A stretch of DNA of 64,000 nt, taken from positions 62,001 through 126,000 of the forward strand of contig JAIOXN010000001.1 in NCBI GenBank assembly GCA_021741585.1, read 5' to 3'. The notes below the pieces were generated by a model, which was not told the origin of the DNA, made no database searches, and saw only the letters and a list, made by a program, of their open reading frames with translations. How positions within the stretch are numbered: the stretch's first letter is position 1; every line of letters begins with the position of its first letter. Shown here one piece after another: positions 43,288 through 54,935 of the stretch. Source of the stretch: Aquiluna sp. Its GTDB lineage: Bacteria > Actinomycetota > Actinomycetes > Actinomycetales > Microbacteriaceae. The translations under genes were made by a program, and so were the position numbers.

Positions 43288-43356
43288 TTCCAGCAAAACC
43301 TTGGGCAGAGTCGCCTGTGAAATCCCCTCTTTTGGCCTATGACAGGAAGTTTTAGC

Positions 43357-45429
43357 TTGTTTGAATGGAATGAACTCGATGACCTTGCGGTAAAGACCGC
43401 AAAAGTTCTAGCGGCAGATGCCGTGGAGAAGGCAGGGCACGGACACCCAGGTACCGCAATTTCACTCGCCCCAGCCGCGTATCTTTTGTTCCAGAAGGTC
43501 ATGCGCCACGACCCGAAGGACGACCGTTGGGTTGGTCGCGATCGGTTCATTCTTTCGGCTGGACACTCATCGCTAACTATCTACAACCAGCTATTCATGG
43601 CAGGTTACGGCCTTGAGCTGGAGGACATTGAGGCACTACGCACTTGGGGTTCAAAGACACCAGGACACCCAGAATTTGGCCACACCCATGGCGTTGAAAT
43701 CACCACTGGTCCCCTAGGTCAAGGAATTGCCTCGGCAACCGGTTTTGCGATGTCCACCAGATTCGAGCGCGACCTCTTTGATGCTGATGCAGCGCCGGGA
43801 AGCTCCCCCTTTGATCACTTTGTTTACGTGATTGCTGGAGATGGCGACCTGCAGGAAGGTGTTAGCGCGGAAGCAGCTTCAATTGCTGGCCACCTGGGTC
43901 TTGGCAACCTGATTGCGATTTACGATTCCAACCAGATCTCAATTGAGGACAACACTGACATTTCGTTCTCCGAAGATGTTCAGGCCCGCTACCGCAGCTA
44001 CGGTTGGCAGACTCTAGAAGTTGATTGGCGTAAAAATGGCAACTACGAAGAAGACGTCAAGTCTCTCTACGAGGCAATCCAGGAAGCCAAGGCGAATCTT
44101 GAGCAGCCGACCTTGATTACTCTCCGCACGATTATCGGTTGGCCTTCGCCAACCAAGCAAAACACCGGAAAAATTCACGGCTCAAAATTGGGTGCCGAGG
44201 AGCTGGCTGGCCTAAAGGTTGCGCTTGGTTTTGACCCAGATAAAAACTTTGTTGTTGCCCCTGAGGTTCTTGAGCACACCAGGAGCGTTATCGAGAAGGG
44301 CGCGCAAGCAAGGCGTTTCTGGGAGGCTGATTTCCAAAACTGGAAACTAGCCAATCCACAGAAATCTCAGCTGCTTGAGCGTCTAATTAAGGGTGAGCTA
44401 CCAGCAAACCTTGAGAGCGCGCTACCGAGCTTTGAAGCCGGCACCCAGCTTGCAACCAGGGCCGCCTCCGGCAAGGTAATCAATGCCATTGCGGCAAAGA
44501 TGCCAGAACTTTGGGGAGGCTCTGCGGACCTTGCAGAGTCAAACAACACAACCATCGAAGGTGCCGGGTCCTTCGTGCCTGAAAAATGGCAAACTGCGCA
44601 CTGGTCACCTAAAAAAGCTGGCCGCATCCTGCACTTTGGTATCCGTGAGCACGCGATGGGTTCAATTCTCAATGGGATTACCCTTTCCGGGCACACCAGA
44701 GTCTTTGGTGGAACCTTCTTGGTTTTCTCTGACTATATGAGGCCAGCGGTTCGCCTGGCGGCACTAATGGGCGTGCCTGCAATTTATGTTTGGACTCACG
44801 ACTCGATTGCATTGGGCGAAGATGGCCCAACCCACCAGCCAATTGAGCACCTTACAGCGCTGCGCGCAATTCCAAACCTTTCGGTTGTGCGTCCGGCCGA
44901 TGCAAATGAGACAGCACATGCCTGGCTTGAGGTCCTAAAGCGCAAAAATGCGCCAGCTGGAATTGTGCTTTCAAGGCAAAATCTTCCCGTCTTCCCACGC
45001 GAAGGCGAGTTTGCCTCAGCCAGCGGTGTCGCAAAGGGTGGATACGTTCTAGCCGATGCAGAGGACGGTTCACCGGATGTCATCTTGATCGCCACCGGCT
45101 CCGAGATTCAGTTTGCTGTTGAAGCTAGAACTGAGCTGGCCGCAGAGGGAATCAAGGCACGCGTTGTGTCGATGCCTTGCGTGGAATGGTTTGACGAGCA
45201 GTCATCTGATTACAAGGATTCAGTTCTTCCGAAAAACATCAAGGCAAGGGTTTCGGTTGAAGCCGGCCTAACTTCTTCTTGGAGATCGGTGGTTGGAGAT
45301 TCTGGTCGCAGTGTTGGAATCGATCACTACGGTGCCAGTGCTTCCTACGAAAAGCTTTACCAGGAATTTGGAATTACCACCGCTGCGGTTGTAGCCGCCG
45401 CTAAAGAGACTCTTAAGGAGCAAAAATGA
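43357..45429 (+). CDS. tkt: Transketolase
   Basis: 690-aa TPP enzyme of the pentose-phosphate pathway. TPP-binding [35 protein letters not shown] (about 167-201) and [20 protein letters not shown] near the N terminus are clear. I prefer TTG 43357, which has AGGAAG 7 nt upstream and gives the usual short N terminus; an ATG at 43339 without SD is the alternative. First of six coupled genes; its TGA overlaps tal. Confidence 0.96.
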   Translation: MFEWNELDDLAVKTAKVLAADAVEKAGHGHPGTAISLAPAAYLLFQKVMRHDPKDDRWVGRDRFILSAGHSSLTIYNQLFMAGYGLELEDIEALRTWGSKTPGHPEFGHTHGVEITTGPLGQGIASATGFAMSTRFERDLFDADAAPGSSPFDHFVYVIAGDGDLQEGVSAEAASIAGHLGLGNLIAIYDSNQISIEDNTDISFSEDVQARYRSYGWQTLEVDWRKNGNYEEDVKSLYEAIQEAKANLEQPTLITLRTIIGWPSPTKQNTGKIHGSKLGAEELAGLKVALGFDPDKNFVVAPEVLEHTRSVIEKGAQARRFWEADFQNWKLANPQKSQLLERLIKGELPANLESALPSFEAGTQLATRAASGKVINAIAAKMPELWGGSADLAESNNTTIEGAGSFVPEKWQTAHWSPKKAGRILHFGIREHAMGSILNGITLSGHTRVFGGTFLVFSDYMRPAVRLAALMGVPAIYVWTHDSIALGEDGPTHQPIEHLTALRAIPNLSVVRPADANETAHAWLEVLKRKNAPAGIVLSRQNLPVFPREGEFASASGVAKGGYVLADAEDGSPDVILIATGSEIQFAVEARTELAAEGIKARVVSMPCVEWFDEQSSDYKDSVLPKNIKARVSVEAGLTSSWRSVVGDSGRSVGIDHYGASASYEKLYQEFGITTAAVVAAAKETLKEQK

Positions 45430-46520
45430 GTAACCCATTAGCAACCCTAACTGCGAACGGAGTCTCGATCTGGCTTGATGACCTTTCGCGTGAGCGTATT
45501 GAATCCGGCAATCTTCAGGACTTGATCGCAAACTCAAGCGTTCGTGGCGTAACCACCAACCCAACTATTTTTGCAGCTGCTCTAAAGGGCGACAGTTACC
45601 ACAGTGCAATTGCCAAAGAGGCTGAGGCTGGTTCAAGCACGGCAACCGCAATTGCCAACATCACATCAAAAGACGTGGCCGATGCTTGCGAGATTTTCGC
45701 CGGAGTCTATGCAGAATCAAACGGTGTTGACGGAAGAGTTTCCATCGAAGTTGCACCAACGTTAGCCAATGACACCCAGGGCACCATTGAGCAGGCGCTA
45801 GAGCTGCACGAGATGGTTGGCAAAGAGAACGTCATGATCAAGATTCCGGCAACCAAAGCAGGCCTTCCTGCAATCGAAGAGGTGACCGCTCACGGAATTA
45901 GCGTTAACGTGACGCTGATCTTCTCAGTTGAGCGCTACGAAGAAGTTATCAACGCATACTTTGCGGGCCTAAAGCGCGCAAAGGCTGCAGGCAAGGATCT
46001 GAGCAAGATTCACTCTGTTGCTTCATTCTTTGTTTCAAGAGTCGACACCGAAGTGGATAAGAGACTAGAAGCCCTTGGCAAGCCAGAGCTGAAGAGCAAG
46101 GCTGCCCTTGCAAATGCCCGTCTGGCATATGAGCTATTCCTAAATCGTTTTGCAACCGCAGAGTGGAACGAGCTCGAGGCAGCAGGTGCTCGCTTGCAGC
46201 GTCCACTTATGGCTTCAACCGGCGTGAAGGACCCTGCGCTTCCAGACACTCTTTATGTCACCGAATTGGTTTCCAAAAACTTGGTAAACACCATGCCAGA
46301 GAAGACCATGATGGCAACTAAGGATCACGGCGTCATTCCAGCCGAGTCGATTATTGCGAATCTTGATTCTGCAAAGGAATTCATGGCCACCCTTGCAGCT
46401 GCAGGAATTGATTTCGCGGATGTAACTCAGGTACTTGAGGATGAAGGTGTTGATAAATTCATCGTTTCTTGGGGCGAACTTGTTGATTCAGTAGCAGCAG
46501 CACTAGAGGCAGCAAAATGA
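45426..46520 (+). CDS. tal: Transaldolase
   Basis: 364-aa TIM-barrel enzyme moving a dihydroxyacetone unit between sugar phosphates. [30 protein letters not shown], the Schiff-base lysine in [36 protein letters not shown], and the late [16 protein letters not shown]-type region ([16 protein letters not shown]). Actinobacterial size class. Overlaps tkt and pgi by 4 bp each. Confidence 0.96.
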   Translation: MSNPLATLTANGVSIWLDDLSRERIESGNLQDLIANSSVRGVTTNPTIFAAALKGDSYHSAIAKEAEAGSSTATAIANITSKDVADACEIFAGVYAESNGVDGRVSIEVAPTLANDTQGTIEQALELHEMVGKENVMIKIPATKAGLPAIEEVTAHGISVNVTLIFSVERYEEVINAYFAGLKRAKAAGKDLSKIHSVASFFVSRVDTEVDKRLEALGKPELKSKAALANARLAYELFLNRFATAEWNELEAAGARLQRPLMASTGVKDPALPDTLYVTELVSKNLVNTMPEKTMMATKDHGVIPAESIIANLDSAKEFMATLAAAGIDFADVTQVLEDEGVDKFIVSWGELVDSVAAALEAAK

Positions 46521-48094
46521 AGCTTCTAGTAGCAGAGAATCTGCAGAATCAACTGCGTGAAACCGTATCCAAGCTGATTCAGTCGGAGATCGCGTCTGAA
46601 ATTGCAGCCAAAAACCACACCCTTTGGGGTCCAGATGCGGAGTCCGAAGCTAGCATTCGTCTTGGTTGGGTGGAATCTGCTCAGACCTCCGTGGATCTGA
46701 TTGCGGATATCTTGTTGCAGCGAGACAAATTCCATGTGGCTGGCATCAATCGATTTGTGCTCTGTGGAATGGGAGGCTCCTCACTTGCTCCTGAGGTAAT
46801 TACCAAGACCTCTGGCGTTGAGTTGGTAGTACTTGATTCAACCGCCCCAGATCAAGTTAAATCAGCTCTGATTGATTTGGATCGTACGGCCGTTGTGGTT
46901 TCGTCGAAGTCGGGCTCAACAGTCGAGACCGATTCCCAAAAGCGCGCCTTTGAGGCCGCTTTTAGGAATGCCGGAATCAATCCGCTTGATCGCATTGTCA
47001 TCGTGACCGATCCAGGCTCACCCTTGGATCAAACTTCTAGAGAAACCGGGTACAAGGTTTATAATGCTGATCCAAATGTTGGTGGACGCTACAGCGCCCT
47101 GACTGCCTTTGGATTGGTGCCATCAGGTTTCGCAGGAGCAGATATCTCACAGCTGCTCTCATCTGCGTCAAACGCTGGCGCAGCTTTGTCTTCAGACTCC
47201 GAGGACAACCCAGCTCTCTGGCTCGGCGCAGCGATGGCAAGGTCGCAGGCAGCTGTTGGATTCAAGGACAAGTTCCTGATTGAGACCGACGAGCTATCCG
47301 GCTTTGGCGATTGGGTTGAGCAGCTAGTAGCTGAAAGCACTGGAAAGCTCGGCCGAGGTATTTTGCCAGTGGTCGTTTCACGGAACGCCCCGGAGGTTGC
47401 TGCAGTCCCCCAGGACACGCTTTTAATCAGATTCGGATCAGCCCTATCTGCAACTGACGACATCGTCTTCTCTGGAGACCTTGGCGAGCTATTTTTGCTT
47501 TGGGAGTATGCCACCGCGATTGCTGGAAACCTGATGCAAATCAATCCATTTGACCAACCAAATGTCGAATCGGCAAAGATTGCGGCTCGCACATTACTCG
47601 ATTCCCCAATGGGTAAGAGCTATCCAGATGTGGTCTACCACGCAATGGAACTCAATTCGTACGGTTTTGAGATTCGCGGCGACACTTTGGATGCAGCAGC
47701 AGAGCAACTGCTAAAAGATGTTCAAGAGGATAGCTACATAAGCCTGCAGGTTTATCTAAACCGCAATGCATACCCTCAAATGGAGGCGCTAAGGGATGTC
47801 CTAGCCAAGCGCACGGGGAGACCAGTGACCTTTGGTTGGGGACCTCGATTCCTTCACTCAACTGGCCAGTACCACAAGGGTGGACCGCTGCAAGGAATCT
47901 TCATTCAGATCACTCAGGATTTCAGCTCAGATTTGGAAATCGAAGGTCGCCCCTTTAGCTTCGGCACCCTAATCGGCGCGCAGGCTCAGGGCGATGCAAA
48001 GGTGCTTGCAGATAACGGCTCAAAGGTCCTGAGCATCAAGTTGACTAATCCACTTGAAGATCTAGAAGAGCTAAAGCAGGTCTTTGCTTCGTGA
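46517..48094 (+). CDS. pgi: Glucose-6-phosphate isomerase
   Basis: 525-aa SIS-fold isomerase. It shows [28 protein letters not shown] and TDPGSPLD, and a C-terminal region with [29 protein letters not shown]. It links the oxidative pathway to glycolysis. Its place between tal and zwf differs from mycobacteria, where pgi is elsewhere. Coupled by 4-bp overlaps on both sides. Confidence 0.95.
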   Translation: MKLLVAENLQNQLRETVSKLIQSEIASEIAAKNHTLWGPDAESEASIRLGWVESAQTSVDLIADILLQRDKFHVAGINRFVLCGMGGSSLAPEVITKTSGVELVVLDSTAPDQVKSALIDLDRTAVVVSSKSGSTVETDSQKRAFEAAFRNAGINPLDRIVIVTDPGSPLDQTSRETGYKVYNADPNVGGRYSALTAFGLVPSGFAGADISQLLSSASNAGAALSSDSEDNPALWLGAAMARSQAAVGFKDKFLIETDELSGFGDWVEQLVAESTGKLGRGILPVVVSRNAPEVAAVPQDTLLIRFGSALSATDDIVFSGDLGELFLLWEYATAIAGNLMQINPFDQPNVESAKIAARTLLDSPMGKSYPDVVYHAMELNSYGFEIRGDTLDAAAEQLLKDVQEDSYISLQVYLNRNAYPQMEALRDVLAKRTGRPVTFGWGPRFLHSTGQYHKGGPLQGIFIQITQDFSSDLEIEGRPFSFGTLIGAQAQGDAKVLADNGSKVLSIKLTNPLEDLEELKQVFAS

Positions 48095-49611
48095 GAAAGA
48101 ATCCACTTCGCGACCCCAAGGATCGTAGGCTTCACAAGATCGCAGGGCCAAGCTCTCTGATTATGTTTGGCGTGACAGGAGATCTGTCTCGCAAAAAACT
48201 TATGCCAGCCGTCTACGACTTGGCTAACCGTGGTTTATTGCCCGCAGCCTTTTCTTTGGTCGGGTTTGCCAGACGGGACTGGGAGAGGGAAGATTTCGAG
48301 AAGGTGGTTTATGACGCCGTACGTGCTCACGCTAGAACCCCTTGGTCGGAAGATGTTTGGAATCAGCTAGTCAAGGGAATCAGGTTCGTTTCTGGCAGAC
48401 ACGATGACCCTGAGGCTTTCCAGAGGCTAAAGCAGACTATCGACGAGCTTGATACTGAGCGGGGAACTGCAGGAAACCACGCGTTCTATCTCTCCATTCC
48501 ACCAAGAGACTTCCCGCTAGTTGTAAATCAGCTGGAAGCTGCCGGAATCTCGCAGGGTCAACCAGGAGCTTTCCGCAGGGTCGTTATTGAGAAGCCATTT
48601 GGTTCAAATCTTGAGACCGCCAAAGAGTTGAATGACGTTGTTGAAAGAGTCTTCCCAGAGGACTCTGTTTTCCGAATCGACCATTACTTGGGCAAGGAAA
48701 CTGTTCAAAACATTTTGGCTCTGCGCTTTGCCAATGAGATGTTTGAGCCGATTTGGAATCGCGAATTTATTGACCACGTACAAATCACCATGGCGGAAGA
48801 TATTGGCATTGGTGGTCGCGCCGGATATTACGACGGCATCGGTGCGGCACGTGATGTGATCCAGAACCACCTTCTTCAACTCATGGCCCTCACCGCAATG
48901 GAAAAGCCAGCATCATTTGATGCGGCTGACCTTAGAGCCGAAAAAGAACAAGTGCTCGCCGCGGTTAGGCTGCAAGATGACCTTTCTCTCCACACCTCAC
49001 AAGGGCAGTACTCCGGAGGTTGGCAGGGTGGCGAAGAAGTTCTTGGCTTCTTAGAAGAAGACGGCATAAATCCGGAATCTAAAACCGAGACCTATGCGGC
49101 AATGAGATTAGATGTCGATACCGATCGTTGGAGTGGTGTCCCGTTCTACCTTCGCGCCGGTAAGCGTCTCGGGCGCCGCGTCACCGAGATTGCCGTCGTG
49201 TTTAAGCGCGCAGGTAATGAACTTTTCAGCCAGAGTCAGACAGCTCAGCTGGGCGAGAATGCATTAGTTATTAGAGTTCAGCCAAATGAGGGTGTAACTC
49301 TAAGATTCGGATCAAAGGTCCCGGGTCCGAGCATGCAGGTTCGCGATGTGACCATGGACTTTGGTTATGGCCATGCCTTTACGGAGGACTCCCCCGAAGC
49401 TTACGAGCGCTTGATCCTTGACGTATTGCTTGGTGAACCCCCGCTGTTCCCAAGACAAAAGGAAGTCGAGCTGTCCTGGAAGATTTTGGATCCGATTGTG
49501 TCTCACTGGGAGAAGAACTCCAAGCCCGAGCAATATGCTCCGGGGACCTGGGGTCCAAGGGGATCTGACGCGATGCTAGAACGCGATGGTAGAAGTTGGA
49601 GGCGCCCATGA
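48091..49611 (+). CDS. zwf: Glucose-6-phosphate 1-dehydrogenase
   Basis: 506-aa NADP enzyme, first step of the oxidative pentose-phosphate pathway. GVTGDLSRKKLMPAVYDL (cofactor site, about 28-45), RIDHYLGKETVQN (active site), and a C-terminal beta+alpha domain. GTG start overlapping the pgi stop. opcA, needed for its assembly in Actinobacteria, follows directly. Confidence 0.97.
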   Translation: MRKNPLRDPKDRRLHKIAGPSSLIMFGVTGDLSRKKLMPAVYDLANRGLLPAAFSLVGFARRDWEREDFEKVVYDAVRAHARTPWSEDVWNQLVKGIRFVSGRHDDPEAFQRLKQTIDELDTERGTAGNHAFYLSIPPRDFPLVVNQLEAAGISQGQPGAFRRVVIEKPFGSNLETAKELNDVVERVFPEDSVFRIDHYLGKETVQNILALRFANEMFEPIWNREFIDHVQITMAEDIGIGGRAGYYDGIGAARDVIQNHLLQLMALTAMEKPASFDAADLRAEKEQVLAAVRLQDDLSLHTSQGQYSGGWQGGEEVLGFLEEDGINPESKTETYAAMRLDVDTDRWSGVPFYLRAGKRLGRRVTEIAVVFKRAGNELFSQSQTAQLGENALVIRVQPNEGVTLRFGSKVPGPSMQVRDVTMDFGYGHAFTEDSPEAYERLILDVLLGEPPLFPRQKEVELSWKILDPIVSHWEKNSKPEQYAPGTWGPRGSDAMLERDGRSWRRP

Positions 49612-50528
49612 TCGTCGATATGCCAAACACTACCGTTAGCAAAATCGGTAAGAAGCTCCAAGAGTTGCGAGATCAGGGCGGCGTTGTCGCACTGGGGAGG
49701 GTTCTAACTCTTGTGATTGAAACCGATTTCGATCACATCGAAAGCGCTGTCTTGGCCGCGAATTCGGCCTCTCGAATGCACCCCTCGAGGATCATTGTCC
49801 TAGCGGACGACGATAGCAAGTCAGATGCCGAGGCAAAGCTTGATGCACAAATCCGAGTCGGCGGGGATGCCGGCGCCAGTGAGGTAATCATTCTTCAGGC
49901 TCATGGCGAAGCGGCTTCCAATGCCGAGTCGTTGGTGATGGGGTTGCTATTGCCTGATGCTCCAGTTGTTGGTTGGTGGCCTAGCGCTTGCAGTGCCAAT
50001 CCTGCAAAGACCGCCATTGGTCAAATAGCAAGTCGAAGAATAACTGACTCCGCCTGCCAAACAGATCCAGTCAGCTTCCTGCAGCAGCTTGCCATTAACT
50101 ACGCCGCCGGCGATGGCGACATGGCTTGGACTCGAATCACACTTTGGCGATCGCAGCTCGCCGCCCTTTTTCAGCAGCACTTGGATAGAAAAGTGACCAA
50201 CGTAACAGTGGTTGGAGCCGCTAGTTCTCCGAGTGCAAAATTGCTCGCAAAGTGGCTTGAAATCAACCTTGGGGTTTCAGTTGGGCAGGACCACTTGCTT
50301 GATGGCGTTTCGGTTGATGGAATCGCAGGAGTGAGGGTTCAGTTTGATAATGGCTCACTTGCGATCATCCGCAAGGAAGATGTTGCCGAGATTACTCAGA
50401 CCGATGCCCCCAATTCCTCAGTTTTGCTCCCTAGAAGAAGCGACCAGGACTGTCTAGTTGAGGACATGCGCTTCTTGGGTGAAGATGAAATCTATGGTGA
50501 GGTGCTTCAAAAAGGTTTTGGCAAATGA
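49608..50528 (+). CDS. opcA: Glucose-6-phosphate dehydrogenase assembly protein OpcA
   Basis: 306-aa protein found in Actinobacteria and cyanobacteria next to zwf; it promotes G6PDH activity or assembly. Features: RVLTLVIETDFDHIESAVLAANSASRMHPSRIIVLA, GLLLPDAPVVGWWPS and the C-terminal LPRRSDQDCLVEDMRFL. ATG 49608 overlaps the zwf TGA (ATGA) and is preferred over an in-frame TTG at 49596. Confidence 0.94.
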   Translation: MIVDMPNTTVSKIGKKLQELRDQGGVVALGRVLTLVIETDFDHIESAVLAANSASRMHPSRIIVLADDDSKSDAEAKLDAQIRVGGDAGASEVIILQAHGEAASNAESLVMGLLLPDAPVVGWWPSACSANPAKTAIGQIASRRITDSACQTDPVSFLQQLAINYAAGDGDMAWTRITLWRSQLAALFQQHLDRKVTNVTVVGAASSPSAKLLAKWLEINLGVSVGQDHLLDGVSVDGIAGVRVQFDNGSLAIIRKEDVAEITQTDAPNSSVLLPRRSDQDCLVEDMRFLGEDEIYGEVLQKGFGK

Positions 50529-51226
50529 CCGTTGAAATTCAAATTTCGAAGTCAACTTCCGAACTCACACAATCCGCCGCAGAAACCATTGCTGAAAAAC
50601 TAAATCAAGCACTTTCAACTAATGCTCGCGCACGCCTGGTTCTAACCGGTGGGACACTGGGAATCCAAATCCTTACTGATCTAGCCAAGCTCTCTCTAGA
50701 TCTTGAGAAGCTCGACATTTTTTGGGGGGATGAACGCTTTGTTGATCTTAATCACCCAGATCGAAATGAGGCCCAAGCCCTTGATGCTTGGAAGGAACTC
50801 GCTAGCGCAAAACTCTTTAGATTCCCGGGACCAAGTAAAGATCTAGACAGCGCGGCGCTTGAAATGAATTCCAGCGTTGAACGTGCATTTGGCGAACTTG
50901 AAGCTTCGGGTTCTGTTTTTGATGTTTTGATTCTTGGGATGGGGCCAGATGGTCATATCGCAAGCCTTTTCCCTGGCCACACTCAGCCAAATACTTGGAT
51001 TGTTGCCGAGAAAAACTCCCCCAAGCCACCTGCCGAACGCCTTAGTTTCAGCTACCAGGCACTAAACCGAGCAGATCACGTCGTATTTCTAGCCTCTGGT
51101 CAATCAAAAGCGGAGGCCGTTGGCTGTGCTTTGCAAGATTTAAATTGTGAACTACCAGCGGCCCAGGTTCAAGGCTTGAAGACCACAACCTGGTTTTTGG
51201 ATGAGGAAGTTAGCCGCGCGCTTTAG
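50525..51226 (+). CDS. pgl: 6-phosphogluconolactonase
   Basis: 233-aa enzyme hydrolysing 6-phosphogluconolactone. LVLTGGTLGIQIL, IFWGDERFVDLNHPDRNE and LILGMGPDGHIASLFPGH are diagnostic. Last gene of tkt-tal-pgi-zwf-opcA-pgl; gnd is not in the window. The 3' end overlaps the convergent RbpA-like gene by 17 bp. Confidence 0.96.
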   Translation: MTVEIQISKSTSELTQSAAETIAEKLNQALSTNARARLVLTGGTLGIQILTDLAKLSLDLEKLDIFWGDERFVDLNHPDRNEAQALDAWKELASAKLFRFPGPSKDLDSAALEMNSSVERAFGELEASGSVFDVLILGMGPDGHIASLFPGHTQPNTWIVAEKNSPKPPAERLSFSYQALNRADHVVFLASGQSKAEAVGCALQDLNCELPAAQVQGLKTTTWFLDEEVSRAL

Positions 51227-51587
51227 CAGCCGCTGCAGCGCGTTCACGGCGCTCTCTGATGGCCTGAAGGGCCTCATCAAGGATTTCTGCAGCTTCTTCG
51301 TCGGTACGACGCTCCTTTACGTATGCCAAGTGAGTCTTATAAGGCTCAACTTTCGCAACTAGAGGAGGGTTCTCCTTGTCCATGCCTGCAGGGAAACCAC
51401 AGTTTGGGCAGTCAATCTCAATCGGAACTTCTTCAAGATTGGCTGTTGCAGCAAAAGACTGGTGAGCCTCGTGGCCATTTGAGCAGAAGTAACTGCGAGT
51501 GATTTTCTCGACGTGGTGCCCGCGGTCCTGCTCGCCCATTGGGCCAGCGCCGACTCTAGCGCCGCGAATTGATGATGAGTTAGACAA
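51210..51587 (-). CDS. RbpA-like protein (second, diverged paralogue)
   Basis: 125 aa. Same C-x3-H ... C-x2-C layout as RbpA (C35, H39, C60, C63), the N-terminal basic SIRGARVGAGPMG, and a C-terminal THLAYVKERRTDEEAAEILDEALQAIRERR that parallels THLDMVLERRTPEELEELL in the canonical copy. Such genes beside secG-tpiA are annotated as RbpA in Microbacteriaceae. Sigma specificity is unknown. TTG start without a clear SD. Downstream of secG, probably in the gap-pgk-tpiA-secG unit. Confidence 0.82.
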   Translation of the reverse strand: MSNSSSIRGARVGAGPMGEQDRGHHVEKITRSYFCSNGHEAHQSFAATANLEEVPIEIDCPNCGFPAGMDKENPPLVAKVEPYKTHLAYVKERRTDEEAAEILDEALQAIRERRERAAAAAKARG

Positions 51588-51590
51588 TGT

Positions 51591-51842
51591 TTACGCTGCC
51601 CAGTCGAATCGAGTGAACAATCCAAGAATCACAATTACGATTACCCAAACCAAGCCAAGAATGATGGTGATGCGGTTTAGGTTACGCTCTGCAACGCCTG
51701 AAGAGTTCATGGTGCTAGAAACACCACCACCGAACATATCTGCAACGCCGCCTCCGCGACCCTTGTGCAACAGGATCAACAGAATAAGTAGAACGCTGGT
51801 GATTGCAAGCAATACCAAGAGGGCGGTTTGAATCGCGGCCAT
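51591..51842 (-). CDS. secG: Preprotein translocase subunit SecG
   Basis: 83-aa two-helix protein. Helices at about 5-24 and 57-77, with the conserved LILLILLHKGRGGGVADMFGGG between. SD AAAGGA. The usual gap-pgk-tpiA-secG arrangement. Confidence 0.93.
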   Translation of the reverse strand: MAAIQTALLVLLAITSVLLILLILLHKGRGGGVADMFGGGVSSTMNSSGVAERNLNRITIILGLVWVIVIVILGLFTRFDWAA

Positions 51843-51882
51843 GAAAAAATCCTTTGTTATTTCCCTAAAGGGCTAGAGAAGA

Positions 51883-52665
51883 TTATAGAACGATGTGCTT
51901 TTGGAATCTCGCTATACCAGCGAACTCCTCTGCGTCAAGGCTAGCACCACCGACCAAAACTCCGTCAACTTCCCCTGAAGCCAAGAATCCGGCAACGTTC
52001 GCAGCCTTAACCGAACCGCCGTAAAGAATTCGACTCTGGGCGCTCTCTCCGCCGAAATTCTCGAGAATTGCAGCGCGGATGGCCTTGGATACTGCTTCTG
52101 CCTCCGCAGGGGTTGCCACCTTTCCGGTGCCAATAGCCCAAACAGGTTCGTAGGCGATAACGAACTCGCCGATTGTCTCGTGTCCTGAAAGTGCGGCAAT
52201 TGTCTGTGCCACAGGCACTGCACTCTGCCCCTGAGTTTCAAGCTCTTCTAGGGTTTCGCCCACACAAATGATTGGCACGAGAGAGTTTGCCCAAGCAGCC
52301 TTCACTTTGGCGTTTAGCAGCTCATCGCTCTCGTTGTGATATTGACGACGCTCGGAGTGTCCAATGAGAACATACTTAGCTCCTAATTTCGACAGCATCG
52401 ATCCGGAAATCTCTCCCGTATAAGCCCCAGACTCGTATTTGGAAATGTCCTGAGCACCCAATCTAACTTCAAACTTCTCCGCCTCAATTAGCGTTTGTGC
52501 GCTTCTGAGGTCAGTGAAAGGTGGGAAGATCGCCACTTCAACCTGATCCCAGTTGTGATCTGCGTCGTTCAGCGTCCAACAAAGTTTCTGGATGAGGGCG
52601 ATCGCCTGGAGGTGATCAAGGTTCATCTTCCAGTTACCTGCAATGAGCGGGGTGCGCTTAGTCAT
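51883..52665 (-). CDS. tpiA: Triosephosphate isomerase
   Basis: 260-aa TIM barrel. GNWKMN (Lys) near 10-15, GHSERR (catalytic His) and YEPVWAIGTGK (catalytic Glu) are present. Start ATG overlaps the pgk end by 8 bp. Confidence 0.97.
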   Translation of the reverse strand: MTKRTPLIAGNWKMNLDHLQAIALIQKLCWTLNDADHNWDQVEVAIFPPFTDLRSAQTLIEAEKFEVRLGAQDISKYESGAYTGEISGSMLSKLGAKYVLIGHSERRQYHNESDELLNAKVKAAWANSLVPIICVGETLEELETQGQSAVPVAQTIAALSGHETIGEFVIAYEPVWAIGTGKVATPAEAEAVSKAIRAAILENFGGESAQSRILYGGSVKAANVAGFLASGEVDGVLVGGASLDAEEFAGIARFQKHIVL

Positions 52666-53865
52666 TTAGGACCTCCAGTCCAGGAAGGTTTTTACCTTCA
52701 AGATATTCCAAACTTGCACCACCACCGGTGGAGATGTGGCCAAACTTCGCCTCATCGAATCCAAGAATGCGAACCGCAGCAGCAGAATCGCCACCACCAA
52801 CTACACCTAGTCCCTGGACCTCTGTTAATGCCCGGGCTACCGCGCGGGTCCCACCGGCAAAGTTCGGGAATTCGAAAACACCCATTGGGCCATTCCAAAA
52901 GACGGTTTGTGAACTTGCAACCGCTGCTGCAAATACCTTGGCAGATTCTGGACCTACATCAAGGCCCATTCCAGAATCACCGAAACTGGAAGATTCGATT
53001 GAGTTTGCAGAGACAGTCTCAAACGCTGCATCGGCCGCAAAACCAGCTGCTACAACGATATCGGTGGGCAAAATTACCTCAACGCCTAGCTCTTGGGCCT
53101 GGGCCAAGAAAGCATTAACGGTCGGAATTTGATCAAGCTCAAGAAGGCTCTTGCCTACCTTGTGACCTAGGGCTGCAAGCACGGTGAAAACCATGCCGCC
53201 GCCAATAACCAACCGGTCAACCTTTGGAAGCAAGTGCGAAATAACACCGAGCTTGTCCGAAACCTTTGAACCCCCAAGGACGACCGTATATGGGCGCTTT
53301 GGCTCCTCGGTGAGTTGACGCAAAACCTCTAGTTCGGTTGCAATCAGATGTCCTGCGTAGCTTGGAACTAGCTTTGCCAACTCGTAAACGCTGGCCTGCT
53401 TGCGGTGAACAACACCAAAACCATCGGAGACCAGAACATCTCCTAGGTTGGCAAGTTCCGCAGCGAAGGATTCGCGCTCCGCCTGATCCTTGGAAGCCTC
53501 ACCTTGGTTGAACCTAAGGTTTTCAAGAAGAACTACTCCCCCATCCTCGAGCATGCCGACCGCGGCTTTAGCCTTTGGGCCGACTGTGGTTGGTGAGAAT
53601 ACAACTGGCTGATTCAGCAGCTCTTCGAGCCTTGCAGCCACTGGTGCTAGTGAGTACTTTTCGTCCGGCGCCCCTTCTGGGCGACCGAGGTGGGAGCAAA
53701 TAACTACTCGAGCACCTTGCTCAACCAAGTTTTTGATGGTTGGCAAGGATGCACGAATACGGCCGTCGTCTGTGATAACGCCATCCTTAAGCGGGACGTT
53801 GAGATCACAGCGCAAAATTACACGCTTGCCGGAAAGCGAACCGGCGTTATCCAGACTGCGCAGCA

Positions 53866-53866
<1 letters not shown>
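52658..53866 (-). CDS. pgk: Phosphoglycerate kinase
   Basis: 402-aa two-domain kinase. RCDLNVPLKDG, the SHLGRPEG motif, GGSKVSDKLGVI and WNGPMGVFE, and GGGDSAAAV near the end. Makes ATP from 1,3-bisphosphoglycerate. ATG overlaps the gap TAA. Confidence 0.97.
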
Positions 53867-54897
<1,031 letters not shown>

Positions 54898-54935
54898 TTA
54901 AATTAGTGCTCCACGCGCCTTTGGGCGGATCGGCC

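Noticed and set aside
43237-43296. Extended ctaB N terminus
   Set aside because: It crosses the TAGACT promoter box and has no similarity to the UbiA family.
51217-51242. GC-rich hairpin between pgl and the RbpA-like gene as an intrinsic terminator
   Set aside because: CGCGCT/AGCGCG stem is good but neither strand has a U tract after it.
54916-54927. Short CGCC/GGCG hairpin before sodA's end as a terminator
   Set aside because: Only 4 bp with no U tract.
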